From TA-20 sp035935115 (GTDB lineage: Archaea; Thermoproteota; Nitrososphaeria; Nitrososphaerales; Nitrosopumilaceae): a DNA stretch of 64,000 bases. Both the position numbers and the translations under genes were made by a program. Under the pieces are notes generated by a model. That model saw nothing but the letters and a program-made list of their open reading frames with translations. It was not told the origin of the DNA and did no database searches. Positions 45,605-53,998 of the stretch are shown piece by piece (position 1 is the stretch's first letter; each line of letters starts with the position of its first letter). Location: positions 27,695-91,694 of the forward strand of contig DASYXK010000015.1 of assembly GCA_035935115.1 (NCBI GenBank). The letters run 5' to 3'.

Positions 45605-47025
45605 TTTGGTACATTCCTCAACCAGCCAAGGTTGTTATTGTAAAGTTCACGTACATCATCCAATCCATATTTGAGCATTGCAATTCTTTCAATTCCTCCA
45701 CCCCAAGCAAGAACTGGATTTTTTATTCCAAGCGGAATTGTTACCTCAGGTCTAAAAATACCCATACCAAAAAGCTCTACCCATTTTCCAAGCTTTTCAT
45801 TATATACCATTGATTGTAAAGACGGTTCAGTGTAAGGAAAGAATGTAGGCCAAAATTTTATTTTTTTCATACCCATCTTCAAGTAAAACTCCCTTTGTAA
45901 TCCCATCAAATCTCTCAATGAGACATACTTACCAACCACTACTCCCTCTACTTGGTTAAACTCAACTAGGTGTTTGTAGCTGACTTTTTCATTTCTAAAG
46001 ACTCTGCCAATAGAAAATATTCTGGCTTCTTCAGGTCTACTATCTGCCAATTCTTTTATTGTTACACAGGTTGTGTGTGTACGTAAAACTAATCTTTTAG
46101 ATTCTTCTAGCTTCCAATCATATCTCCATCCTTTTTTATGAACTTGAGATACGTTTGATATTTGATTTTTCGTACCAATGTTTTTTGCATGTAATCCTTT
46201 AAGGTAAAATGTGTCTTGCATTTCTCTTGCAGGATGATCTTGTGGAGTAAAAAGTGCATCAAAATTCCAAAAGCTAGATTGAGTTTGATTACCAACGATT
46301 TCTGTAAATCCTAGTCCAACGAAAATTTCCCTTACTTCATTAATTACGTCTTGGAGTGGATGAGATCTTGCAGCAAAAACTGTAGGTGCTGGAGCTTCTA
46401 CATCAATTGCTCTTACAGTAACATCAGCTGTATCACTTGATACGTTCTTTGCTGTTTCTATTCCTTTTTCAGTAAGATTTACTGTAGTATATTTTGTAAA
46501 AGTAAAGGTAAGAAATTCGGGTCTTTTTTTTAGCGAGTCAAGTGTACTCTTGTCTTCTATTTCATCTACTGATGATACAGGGGGACTCTTGGATGCAATT
46601 AATTTGATAGTTCGTTCTTCAGGAGTGGTATCATGATATCCTTTAAGCAAAATTCTATTTTCGTAAATTTCTATCCAGCCGTTTTTCTTTGCATTTGCAA
46701 TGGCTGGACTAAATTCATTTTTTAATTCATTCTTTGCTTGACTGATTTCACAAGAAAAACCATCTATTGATTTTAGGTAATTAACAAGTTGTCGTTCTGG
46801 CAATCCCTTCTCAAACGCCTCATTTCCCATCTTTCCTAGTGCAACAAAATTTTTCTCAGATTCATTAACTTGAACTAGTTCTTTGAATTTAAGCCACTCA
46901 ATACCACGTCTCACTTGATCTATTGATAGTTGTGTTTTTTCACAAAGATCTTCTGGTGTTAAGTTTTGTTTTTCAAGTAATGATTTGAGAAGCTTTTGTT
47001 CTATTGGATGAAGAACTTGTGACAT
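45595..47025 (-). CDS. pheS: Phenylalanyl-tRNA synthetase alpha subunit
   Basis: About 476 residues. An N-terminal winged-helix region (LLEKQNLTPEDLCEKTQLSI) is followed by the class II catalytic core: HPAREMQDTFYLKG, RTHTTCVTIKEL, FSIGRVFRNE and WGGGIERIAML. The open frame runs to 47097, but the ATG at 47025 begins the family start MSQVLHPIEQKLL and lies about 27 bases from a TATA box, indicating a leaderless mRNA. Confidence 0.96.
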   Translation of the reverse strand: MSQVLHPIEQKLLKSLLEKQNLTPEDLCEKTQLSIDQVRRGIEWLKFKELVQVNESEKNFVALGKMGNEAFEKGLPERQLVNYLKSIDGFSCEISQAKNELKNEFSPAIANAKKNGWIEIYENRILLKGYHDTTPEERTIKLIASKSPPVSSVDEIEDKSTLDSLKKRPEFLTFTFTKYTTVNLTEKGIETAKNVSSDTADVTVRAIDVEAPAPTVFAARSHPLQDVINEVREIFVGLGFTEIVGNQTQSSFWNFDALFTPQDHPAREMQDTFYLKGLHAKNIGTKNQISNVSQVHKKGWRYDWKLEESKRLVLRTHTTCVTIKELADSRPEEARIFSIGRVFRNEKVSYKHLVEFNQVEGVVVGKYVSLRDLMGLQREFYLKMGMKKIKFWPTFFPYTEPSLQSMVYNEKLGKWVELFGMGIFRPEVTIPLGIKNPVLAWGGGIERIAMLKYGLDDVRELYNNNLGWLRNVPKCR

Positions 47026-47047
47026 TATCACAAAGAGCCAAAAAGAC

Positions 47048-47055
47048 TTTTTAAA
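47048..47055. promoter_or_regulatory. Shared TATA box of divergent pheS and trpS
   Basis: TTTTTAAA sits exactly midway between the two start codons: its centre is 26.5 bases from the trpS ATG (47078) and 26.5 bases from the pheS ATG (47025). Because TTTAAA is self-complementary it can serve as TATA box on either strand, giving leaderless transcripts of both synthetases. Confidence 0.65.
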
Positions 47056-47077
47056 CCTTAACCTAACTGAATGATGA

Positions 47078-48196
47078 ATGTCAGTTGACGAATTCACAGT
47101 TACTCCTTGGAATGTAGAAGGAGACGTTGATTATGAAAAACTTGTACAAAAATTTGGAACTGAAAAGATTTCACCAGAACTACAAAAAAAGATAGAAAAA
47201 ATCACAGGTGAATTGCATCCAATGCTGAAACTAGGATATTTTTTTAGTCACAGAGATTTAGACAAAGTTTTAACTGAATATGAAAAGGGAAACAAATTCT
47301 ATCTTTATACAGGACGAGGTCCTTCAGGTCTAATTCACATGGGACATTTACTTCCATGGATCTTTACAAAGTATCTACAGGATAAATTCGATGTAAATTT
47401 AATTTTTCAAATTACTGATGATGAAAAATTTCTCTATAGTGATGAAAAATCATTTGATGACATATCAAAGTATACAAAAGAAAATATTTTAGATATAATT
47501 GCAGTAGGCTTTGATCCTAAAAAAACAAAAATTCTTATCGATACTAAAGACATCAAAAAAATATACCCTATTTCACTTGAAATTGCAAAAAGAATAACCT
47601 ATTCTACAGTTAAGGCAGTATTTGGTTTTCAAAATTCTACAAATATTGGCATGATTGGTTTTCCCCCAATTCAGGCAGCACCGTGTTTTCTTCCATCAGT
47701 TTTAGAGGGAAAACCTACACCAGTACTCATACCTGCTGCTATTGATCAAGATCCATACTGGCGAGTTACTAGAGACATTGCAGAAAAGATGGGATATCCA
47801 AAACCAGCTCAGATTCATTCAAAATTTCTTCCTGGTCTTGGTATGAAAGGAAAAATGTCGTCATCGATACCAGAAACTGCCATCTTTACAACAGATAGTG
47901 AGGAAATAATTGATAAAAAAATATCAAATTCTTTTACAGGCGGACAACCAACTGTTGAATTGCAACGTAAGCTGGGAGCGAATTTTAACATATGTCCTGT
48001 CTTTTGGTACTTGCGATACTTTTTTGAATCTGAAAAAGAATCTGATGAAAGAGCAAGAAAGTGTAAAGGTGGGGAGCTTTTATGTGGAGAATGCAAGTGT
48101 GATCTCAAAGATGCAACAAAACCTTTCATCATAGAGTTTAAAAAGAAACGAGAAAAAGCAAAAGATCAAGTAGAAAAATTTTTGTTTGAATTATAA
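47078..48196 (+). CDS. trpS: Tryptophanyl-tRNA synthetase
   Basis: A 372-residue class I synthetase of archaeal type. The HIGH motif is GRGPSGLIHMGHLLPW and the KMSKS motif is GMKGKMSSSIPETAIF. The AIDQDPYWRVTRDIA segment is typical of archaeal/eukaryal TrpRS. It is divergent from pheS and is followed one base later by a small hypothetical gene. Confidence 0.96.
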   Translation: MSVDEFTVTPWNVEGDVDYEKLVQKFGTEKISPELQKKIEKITGELHPMLKLGYFFSHRDLDKVLTEYEKGNKFYLYTGRGPSGLIHMGHLLPWIFTKYLQDKFDVNLIFQITDDEKFLYSDEKSFDDISKYTKENILDIIAVGFDPKKTKILIDTKDIKKIYPISLEIAKRITYSTVKAVFGFQNSTNIGMIGFPPIQAAPCFLPSVLEGKPTPVLIPAAIDQDPYWRVTRDIAEKMGYPKPAQIHSKFLPGLGMKGKMSSSIPETAIFTTDSEEIIDKKISNSFTGGQPTVELQRKLGANFNICPVFWYLRYFFESEKESDERARKCKGGELLCGECKCDLKDATKPFIIEFKKKREKAKDQVEKFLFEL

Positions 48197-48197
48197 T

Positions 48198-48479
48198 ATG
48201 AAAAAAAGAATTATTTGCGAAGACAAGTATGAAGCTCAGAAATTATCTAGTCTCATTTATGTAAAAGACAACAAAGAGACTTTTGTTTCAGGCATTTTGG
48301 AGATTATAGATAATGAGATTATTGTCTCACTAAAGGACAAATCTGCACATAGTATTCTTTTAAAAGACAAATTAGAGGCAGAATCTTTTGCAGATTTTAT
48401 TCAGTCAGTTGTTGAACAAACAAGCAGGATAACAAATACTGAAGTTATTGAAAACATAGTAGAAATAACAAAGGAATGA
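48198..48479 (+). CDS. Small hypothetical protein downstream of trpS
   Basis: About 93 residues, alpha/beta pattern: KKRIICEDKYEAQKLSSLIY, ILEIIDNEIIVSLKDKS, then a helix ESFADFIQSVVEQTSR. The size and layout recall Pcc1-like dimerisation modules, but the similarity is too weak to claim. It directly follows trpS and is probably co-transcribed. Confidence 0.65.
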   Translation: MKKRIICEDKYEAQKLSSLIYVKDNKETFVSGILEIIDNEIIVSLKDKSAHSILLKDKLEAESFADFIQSVVEQTSRITNTEVIENIVEITKE

Positions 48480-48480
48480 A

Positions 48481-48813
48481 CTATACCAATGTCTTATTCA
48501 TTTCATCTGTAAGTATTTCTTGAACTTTTAGAAAATACAATCTGGTAGAATATGGCATTTCATCAATATGATTTTCTATTGCCATCATCAAATATCTCAC
48601 AGCGCGTTTTGAGATATCCAAGTTAAACTTCATTTGAAGTATAGGATCTTGTATTACCTTTATTTTATCTACAAGCCATGGAGGAGCCATGTCTTTTGCC
48701 TCATCTATTACTTTTTTATACCAAAAAGCTATGTTTTCAGGATTAAGGCCTTCCTTTAGGTTAGTGACATCGTTTGACATCTTTCTTAACATTTGTTCAG
48801 TAATTTCTTTCAA
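48481..48813 (-). CDS. Conserved hypothetical helical protein
   Basis: A 110-residue all-helical protein, with AFWYKKVIDEAKDMAPPWLV and KFNLDISKRAVRYLMMAIEN. No motif or signal peptide. It is convergent with the trpS-linked gene with one base between the stops. Confidence 0.7.
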   Translation of the reverse strand: MKEITEQMLRKMSNDVTNLKEGLNPENIAFWYKKVIDEAKDMAPPWLVDKIKVIQDPILQMKFNLDISKRAVRYLMMAIENHIDEMPYSTRLYFLKVQEILTDEMNKTLV

Positions 48814-48878
48814 TGTCTAGTGCTGTAAATTTCCTGTTTTAGCACACTTACTCAAAGTTCGAAAAGTTGTTTGTCAAT

Positions 48879-49343
48879 TCAGCGCAAGTTACCCTCAGTA
48901 TCAATTTCAGAATCCTTAATACGTGATGTTGAAATGCGTTTGCCATCAGTTGCGAGAGCCATGGGAACACTCACTATTTCTACTGGTGGCAGTTGCCTTT
49001 CATGTCTTAGTTTATTTAGTATCTGACCTTTTCCTATGGTTTCTTCGCTTACAACCAAAGCCTCGACTTCTTTTTCCAGTACTGCAGGCCCAAAATCATT
49101 ATCTAGTTTGCTTATTTCAAATTGAGAGTTTGGAAAATTTTTCTTTATCATTGATTCTAAAGTATGATATCTTTCAAAATAATCATGTAAAAGATTCTTT
49201 CCCTTTTTTGTAGCAAGTTCATCACTAGTAAGACCAATTATAACTTTAGACGAAATTGAGAATCCTTTTTGTAGTAAAGCAAGATGACCTTTGTGTAAAA
49301 TATCAAACGTGCCACCAAGCGCAACTAGATGGAATTTTGCCAT
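48879..49343 (-). CDS. coaD: Phosphopantetheine adenylyltransferase, archaeal type
   Basis: A 154-residue nucleotidyltransferase of CoA synthesis. The start HLVALGGTFDILHKGHLALL has the HxGH site, followed by IGLTSDELATKKGKN and the final GKRISTSRIKDSEID (the ISSTxI-like motif). It matches the eukaryote-like archaeal PPAT/CoaD family. Confidence 0.94.
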   Translation of the reverse strand: MAKFHLVALGGTFDILHKGHLALLQKGFSISSKVIIGLTSDELATKKGKNLLHDYFERYHTLESMIKKNFPNSQFEISKLDNDFGPAVLEKEVEALVVSEETIGKGQILNKLRHERQLPPVEIVSVPMALATDGKRISTSRIKDSEIDTEGNLR

Positions 49344-49367
49344 GAATACATTTCGTTGTGGGTTAAA

Positions 49368-50420
49368 TTAACTCTGTTGAGACTTTACAAGTACGACGTT
49401 TATTATAGGTCCAGTTGGAGCAAGAGGAATATTATCAGAATTCCACACATATGTTTCTATAAAATACGGTCCATCAGTAGTAGGATTCCAAGTTACTGTT
49501 GCGTTATCACTTTGACCAAGAAATACACCTGAATATTTTCCAATAAATTCAACTTGACCTGCAAAATTTTTTACTTGTACATAGTAAACATATGCTTGGT
49601 TTGCCTGACTTCCAAGATTTCTTAATTCACTTGTAATTTTTACAGGAGCTCCAACTGGGATTGTGGAATATTTGTTACCTTGCGGATCTGTAACTAAGGT
49701 ACCGCTAATTATAACTGGCAATGTTGCAACGATATCTGTTACATCAGTGATAGTTGACTGATAGGTATCAGATTCTGCAACAAGTTTGTATGATTTTGCA
49801 TGGGAGTTTGGAGTAGATGTTATACTGAAGCTAGATGTGGTTCCTGGACCAAGATCAATTGGTTCTGCATTATCTACAGATACAACTCTCACATCATTAA
49901 AGTCGTATGATATTAGATAAATTTTAGTTCCAGAAGAGGTCATTGTTCCGGTATTTTTTATAGTTCCAGAAAGTGAGAGTTTTGATGCAATTTGTAAATG
50001 TCCAGGTACAATGCTTAGGATCTGTTGTTTAGATGAGGAAGAAGTAAACCCTGCAATTTTGGTTTGAACGTTTACTATTGCAGAATCTGATTTTGTTGAT
50101 GAAATTGAAAATGGCGCCTTTCCGTTTTCTGGTATAACCTTAAGCAAAGTAGAGCCAGTCTTGTATTCTAATGTGTTAAGATTTTGATCTAAAAAGGACA
50201 CGCCAATAGTCACACCTGTTATTGGAAAGTTATTGTGGTTGACAACCTCGCCAAGTACTATCGTTGTACCGTCAGCTGCTCTATAGCTAGAGATACTTGT
50301 ATCAGGTATTTCTACCGTTAGACTAGTATTTGTTTGAGGAACGCCTGAAGTTGCCCATACTAAATTTGACGAAAGTAATGAAAATGCTAACAAAAGGACA
50401 AGTATAGAGGCAATCTTCAT
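49368..50420 (-). CDS. Secreted beta-sandwich (FxLYD/CARDB-like) surface protein
   Basis: A 350-residue protein with a signal peptide (ASILVLLLAFSLLSSNLVWA) and three or four repeated immunoglobulin-like beta domains. Characteristic phrases are VLGEVVNHNNFPITGVTIGV, SGTIKNTGTMTSSGTKIYLI and ITSELRNLGSQANQAYVYYV. It is probably an exported cell-surface protein; the function is unknown. Confidence 0.78.
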   Translation of the reverse strand: MKIASILVLLLAFSLLSSNLVWATSGVPQTNTSLTVEIPDTSISSYRAADGTTIVLGEVVNHNNFPITGVTIGVSFLDQNLNTLEYKTGSTLLKVIPENGKAPFSISSTKSDSAIVNVQTKIAGFTSSSSKQQILSIVPGHLQIASKLSLSGTIKNTGTMTSSGTKIYLISYDFNDVRVVSVDNAEPIDLGPGTTSSFSITSTPNSHAKSYKLVAESDTYQSTITDVTDIVATLPVIISGTLVTDPQGNKYSTIPVGAPVKITSELRNLGSQANQAYVYYVQVKNFAGQVEFIGKYSGVFLGQSDNATVTWNPTTDGPYFIETYVWNSDNIPLAPTGPIINVVLVKSQQS

Positions 50421-50548
50421 ACAATATCCATCTTACTTTAGTGATTAATCATATAATGTATATCATAATCTAAACAATGAGGATTAGAAGGTTTTACTAA
50501 ACTTGCGTTGATTCATAATATAAAAAGAAAATGAAGATTTTTACGAAT

Positions 50549-50653
50549 CTACTTTTTACTTCTACGAGCAGTAATTACACACCAGTAAACAAATCCTGGA
50601 ATCAATCCTACCATCAAAGGAATGTATACGCCCGCTTGTGCCCAATCTTGCAT
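50549..50653 (-). CDS. 34-residue single-helix membrane peptide
   Basis: A micro-ORF MQDWAQAGVYIPLMVGLIPG continuing to FVYWCVITARRSKK: one membrane helix and a basic cytoplasmic tail. The composition is clearly non-random. It could be a small accessory subunit of a membrane complex, but no partner is indicated. It occupies the gap at 50421-50725. Confidence 0.55.
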   Translation of the reverse strand: MQDWAQAGVYIPLMVGLIPGFVYWCVITARRSKK

Positions 50654-50725
50654 TTTTAAATTACCTATCCATCAAAAAACAAATATGGTATTTAAATCCA
50701 TCTTTCATTATTACAGGAGTTAAGT

Positions 50726-51091
50726 TTGGAGATAATAATTGAGCCTTGGAAAAGGCTTGTAGTTCACGAAATCATAGAATACCGCTTTGACGATTTTGTT
50801 CAAATGGTAGCTTCTCAAAATCGAGCAATGGGAGGCGGAATACCTACCGTAAACTGGGCAAACGGTATTGTATTTTCAATGGGTGCGTTACCAGATACGG
50901 AGTCAGTAATTCAAGAAAAATTAAAAGGAATACTTCATTGGGGATCTGTAATTTTTGCAATTAAAGAGAGATTTGAAAAACAGATCATTAGAGAAAACGT
51001 GACTATTAATTTCAACGATGTAGGGGTTAATGAGATATTTGCAAAACTAGCAGAGACGCTTAAAACATACTCTAAATTTAAAACAAATTAA
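50726..51091 (+). CDS. Conserved hypothetical protein
   Basis: A 121-residue soluble protein. The central NRAMGGGIPTVNWANGIVFS with later GILHWGSVIFAIKERFEKQI suggests an alpha/beta fold. The start is TTG. No family is recognised. Confidence 0.7.
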   Translation: MEIIIEPWKRLVVHEIIEYRFDDFVQMVASQNRAMGGGIPTVNWANGIVFSMGALPDTESVIQEKLKGILHWGSVIFAIKERFEKQIIRENVTINFNDVGVNEIFAKLAETLKTYSKFKTN

Positions 51092-51107
51092 TTTTTAAAA
51101 TAAAAAA

Positions 51108-51269
51108 CTACTTTTTTACCTTAATAATAACTAAAATTGTTCCTATTAGTGCAAGAGCAATACCGGTTATAAGGTATACAGGCGGATCGGATTCAATTGG
51201 CAATAAAAAAATCCCCACTGTTATTATACCAAGATATAACAGCATTTTTGTATCAAATTCAAGTACCAT
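51108..51269 (-). CDS. 53-residue two-helix membrane protein
   Basis: A micro-ORF with two membrane helices (LLYLGIITVGIFLLPI and YLITGIALALIGTILVII), a short acidic/proline turn (ESDPPV), and a Lys-rich end. The function is unknown. Confidence 0.55.
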   Translation of the reverse strand: MVLEFDTKMLLYLGIITVGIFLLPIESDPPVYLITGIALALIGTILVIIKVKK

Positions 51270-51406
51270 TTAGGAGATTAATTACACGTATATTATAAAT
51301 GGATTCAAGATTTAGTTTAGAATTATTTTTGATCTGTGTTTTCTACTTCCGTTAAGTTATCGAGGTTTTCATGACTAATTTTCTTCCTGTTAACTTTCGA
51401 GGTTTG

Positions 51407-51688
51407 TTATATGTGCCCTTCTAACTTCCATATTGCTGATCTTATTTTATGCCTGAGCATGATGATGATCCAAAATGCTGAACAAATTATTGTGATTTGG
51501 AAAATGTTAGCGAGTGGTGTATTGATATAATTTCCTATATCATTTAATGTTGTAGCAAATTGTCCCATGAATCCACTATGTTTGTAGGATAAGATTTCTC
51601 TGGGTATCTCCAGAATTACTTCACCGATTATGGTACAACCTACAATAACACTAACTAACAAAAACAAAATTTTGTATTCCTTTTTCAC
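51407..51688 (-). CDS. 93-residue two-helix membrane protein
   Basis: Two hydrophobic helices (ILFLLVSVIVGCTIIGEVIL and IFQITIICSAFWIIIML) flank a soluble loop of about 30 residues, followed by a basic tail. The family is not recognised. Confidence 0.62.
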   Translation of the reverse strand: MKKEYKILFLLVSVIVGCTIIGEVILEIPREILSYKHSGFMGQFATTLNDIGNYINTPLANIFQITIICSAFWIIIMLRHKIRSAIWKLEGHI

Positions 51689-51763
51689 TAAAGGAATACA
51701 GCAGAGTTTACTTTAAAGAATTTCGATTCTTTGTAGCCATTTTAATCAAAGTTTCGATCTTAT

Positions 51764-51838
51764 TTATCCTAAATCTAGCTTGATTCCAGCTTGTTCTGCA
51801 GGAGTTTTTTTGATACTATCAACTTGTTTGAACGATAA
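51764..51838 (-). pseudogene. Possible transposase C-terminal remnant at tRNA-Ala
   Basis: A 24-codon minus-strand tail ends KKTPAEQAGIKLDLG and stop. This resembles the end of DDE transposases such as the one at 60352 (GKTPADIASITVQG). The frame runs backwards straight into tRNA-Ala, 6 bases away, with no start, so it would be a fragment. The match is short and could be chance. Confidence 0.3.
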
Positions 51839-51844
51839 GAGAGA

Positions 51845-51916
51845 TGGACTGGAGGGGATTTGAACCCCTGACCCCCCGCGTGCAAGGCGGGTATTCTACC
51901 GCTGAACTACCAGCCC
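51845..51916 (-). tRNA. tRNA-Ala (TGC)
   Basis: Read on the minus strand: acceptor GGGCTGG/CCAGTCC with a G-U pair, D-arm GTTCAGCGGTAGAAT, anticodon stem CCCGC/GCGGG around CTTGCAC (anticodon TGC), and T-arm AGGGGTTCAAATCCCCT. No intron. Confidence 0.95.
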
Positions 51917-52001
51917 ATCGTATGGGATGCTAATCGTGCAGATTTTAATTGTTGCCTTTATGCAGGCAAAGATTTTATTGACATTATTCTTACAATTTTT
52001 T

Positions 52002-52562
52002 ATGGTATTACTAAAATCAGAAGTCGTTTTAAAGAAAGGTGACAGGGCTCCTGACTTTGCACTTTTGGGAATAGATGATAAAAAACACTCTCTTTCTGAA
52101 TTCAAAAACTACAAAGCTATGCTTGTAGTCTTTATGTGCAATCACTGTCCATATGTACAAGCAAAGACAAAGGCGCTAAATGAGATCTATGATAAATTCA
52201 AAAATGACATAATTATGATTGGAATAAACAGTAACGATCCAACAAACTATCCTGATGATAGTTTTGAAAATATGAAAAAGTTTGCAAAAGAAAAGGGAAT
52301 TAAATTCACATATCTTGTTGACGAAACACAAGAGATTGCAAAAAAATATGGTGCCGTGTGTACACCTGATCCTTTCCTTTTTGACCAAGAGAGAAGGCTC
52401 GTCTTTCATGGCAGAATTGACAATGCCATGAGCCCAGAAGATACTGCTACAGAGAAAACTATGATCAATAACATAGAAAAACTACTGTCTGGAAAGAAAA
52501 TAGAGAAGGATTTTGATCCATCCATGGGTTGTTCCATCAAATGGAAAAGCCAGCAAACTTAA
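52002..52562 (+). CDS. Thioredoxin-fold peroxiredoxin/TlpA-like protein
   Basis: About 186 residues. The domain starts LKKGDRAPDFALLGID, and the redox motif is VVFMCNHCPYVQAKTK (CNHC). CTPDPFLFDQ supplies the cis-proline region. It is similar to the AhpC/TSA-like redoxin group with CxHCPY. The open frame extends 25 codons 5' but the extension is unlike the family, so the ATG at 52002 is chosen. It is probably cytoplasmic. Confidence 0.85.
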   Translation: MVLLKSEVVLKKGDRAPDFALLGIDDKKHSLSEFKNYKAMLVVFMCNHCPYVQAKTKALNEIYDKFKNDIIMIGINSNDPTNYPDDSFENMKKFAKEKGIKFTYLVDETQEIAKKYGAVCTPDPFLFDQERRLVFHGRIDNAMSPEDTATEKTMINNIEKLLSGKKIEKDFDPSMGCSIKWKSQQT

Positions 52563-52588
52563 ATGACCGTTGACTAGAAAAATTTCTT

Positions 52589-52677
52589 GGGCCGATAGCT
52601 CAGCTTGGCTGGAGCGTTCGACTGATAATATCTTTTCAGATATCGAAAGGTCGTGGGTTCGAATCCCATTCGGCCCA
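52589..52677 (+). tRNA. tRNA-Ile (GAT) with 14-nt intron
   Basis: Acceptor GGGCCGA/TCGGCCC, D-arm GCTCAGCTTGGCTGGAGC, and T-arm GTGGGTTCGAATCCCAT. The anticodon stem TTCGA/TCGAA with loop CTGATAA (anticodon GAT) forms only after removing 52628-52641, a 14-base intron at 37/38. Confidence 0.92.
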
Positions 52678-52706
52678 TTTTTCTTCTTGAAAAGACTTAT
52701 CTCATC

Positions 52707-53516
52707 ATGAATATACGAACGAGTTATCTGATATCTGAAGAATATGTCAAAGTAGGGGAAAACAAGATCCGATATCTTGACGGAGGAGGCTCAAATGGCA
52801 ATATCGTTCTTATTCATGGTCTTGGAGGATTTGCCGAAAGATGGTCAGCAGTCATGCCTATTCTTAGTAAAAAGTATCGTGTCATAGCACTTGATCTACC
52901 TGGCTATGGATATAGTGACAAACCTTCTATTGATTATACGCCTGAATTTTTCTCAAAATTCATTTTTGATTTCTTAGATAGTCTAGACATAAAGAAAACA
53001 AACATGATTGGCACTTCACTTGGAGGTCAAATTGTCGCTGAATGTGCAATAACGCAAAGCAAAATGATTGAAAAAATCGTGCTAGTATCGCCTGCTGGAA
53101 TAATGAAGAGTTCTACTTCTACCTTAGATGCCTATTCAATGGCTGCCCTATATCCAAGTCATGATACTGTAAAAACAGCATATGAAATGATCACTGGCCC
53201 CAAAAATGTTACTACTGAATCAATTGAAGGCTTTATTAAAAGAATGACCCAGCCAAATGCAAAAATGGCGTTCATGTCAACTATACTTGCACTAAAAAAT
53301 TCTCCACCCATTACAGACAGGCTTCCAAATATTACAGTACCAACCCTGTTGATATGGGGAAAGCATGATACCATGATTCCTGTAAAATATGCAAATAACT
53401 TTGTTTCTTCAATAAAAAACTGTCAGCTAGAAATTATGGAAAACTGCGGACATACCCCCCATATTGAAGAGCCAGACAGGTTTTCGCAAATTGTACTTAA
53501 TTTCTTAAACCAGTAG
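52707..53516 (+). CDS. Alpha/beta-fold hydrolase
   Basis: About 269 residues. The nucleophile elbow is MIGTSLGGQIVAE (Ser), the oxyanion region LIHGLGGFAERW, the acid in LLIWGKHDTMIP and the base in MENCGHTPHIE, making a complete triad. The ORF extends 5' into tRNA-Ile, so the ATG at 52707 is the start. Its position directly before the PHA genes makes an esterase or PHA-related role possible but unproven. Confidence 0.85.
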   Translation: MNIRTSYLISEEYVKVGENKIRYLDGGGSNGNIVLIHGLGGFAERWSAVMPILSKKYRVIALDLPGYGYSDKPSIDYTPEFFSKFIFDFLDSLDIKKTNMIGTSLGGQIVAECAITQSKMIEKIVLVSPAGIMKSSTSTLDAYSMAALYPSHDTVKTAYEMITGPKNVTTESIEGFIKRMTQPNAKMAFMSTILALKNSPPITDRLPNITVPTLLIWGKHDTMIPVKYANNFVSSIKNCQLEIMENCGHTPHIEEPDRFSQIVLNFLNQ

Positions 53517-53535
53517 ATGGTTATAATATCCAATT

Positions 53536-53589
53536 ATTACCAATAGGTATAAATACCGCGATAACCAATAGAAACCAATGATTGGTAAT
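53536..53589 (+). promoter_or_regulatory. Palindromic TATA box and ACCAAT repeats upstream of phaR-like gene
   Basis: The TATA box lies inside the palindrome GGTATAAATACC (53546-53557), about 27 bases before the ATG at 53578, so the mRNA is leaderless. ACCAAT occurs three times (53539-53544, 53564-53569, 53574-53579), and the start codon sits in ACCAATGATTGGT. ATTACCAAT and ATTGGTAAT are exact inverted repeats. This looks like an operator, plausibly for the AbrB-domain product itself. Confidence 0.55.
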
Positions 53590-53994
53590 AATATTCAATA
53601 TGATCCAACAGAAATGTTCAAAGAATGGATACAAAAAAGCGGAAAAGCACAAGCTGATTTTATGAAAACATTTGGTTCCATGATGAGTCAGAATAAACCA
53701 GAAAGTTTTGAGCCTGTAGGTACATTAAAAGATCTCATAAGCAAGGGATCAAAAGCTCAATCTGATTTTGTTGAAAATCTTGGCAGCATGCAATCTAAAG
53801 CAATGGACAGTGTTTTCAAACTTGCACAAACAATGCCACAATTCGTGTCATGGGGAGCATTTAAAACATCAATTGGAAGTAATGGAAGAATTTCGATTCC
53901 CGAAGCTGAAAGAGATGCACTTGGACTAAAAGAAGGAGACCTAGTTCAAGTTGTAATCATTCCTATCGAGAAAAAAATCAAAAAGAGGGGGTGA
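53578..53994 (+). CDS. phaR: PhaR-like protein: phasin-like helices plus AbrB domain
   Basis: A 138-residue protein. The first 90 residues are amphipathic helices with an internal repeat (KAQADFMKTFGSM and KAQSDFVENLGSM) like granule-binding phasins. The last 40 carry an AbrB/SpoVT swapped-hairpin domain (NGRISIPEAERDALGLKEGD). Haloarchaeal PhaR is an AbrB-type regulator that binds PHA granules; the neighbours phasin and PhaC/PhaE support the same role here. Confidence 0.8.
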   Translation: MIGNNIQYDPTEMFKEWIQKSGKAQADFMKTFGSMMSQNKPESFEPVGTLKDLISKGSKAQSDFVENLGSMQSKAMDSVFKLAQTMPQFVSWGAFKTSIGSNGRISIPEAERDALGLKEGDLVQVVIIPIEKKIKKRG

Positions 53995-53998
53995 AATA

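Noticed and set aside
48198..48479. KEOPS subunit Pcc1 assignment for the gene after trpS
   Set aside because: Size and secondary-structure pattern are compatible, but no diagnostic residues can be seen.
52653..52706. N-terminal extension of the alpha/beta hydrolase frame
   Set aside because: It runs inside tRNA-Ile; the start at 52707 is sufficient.
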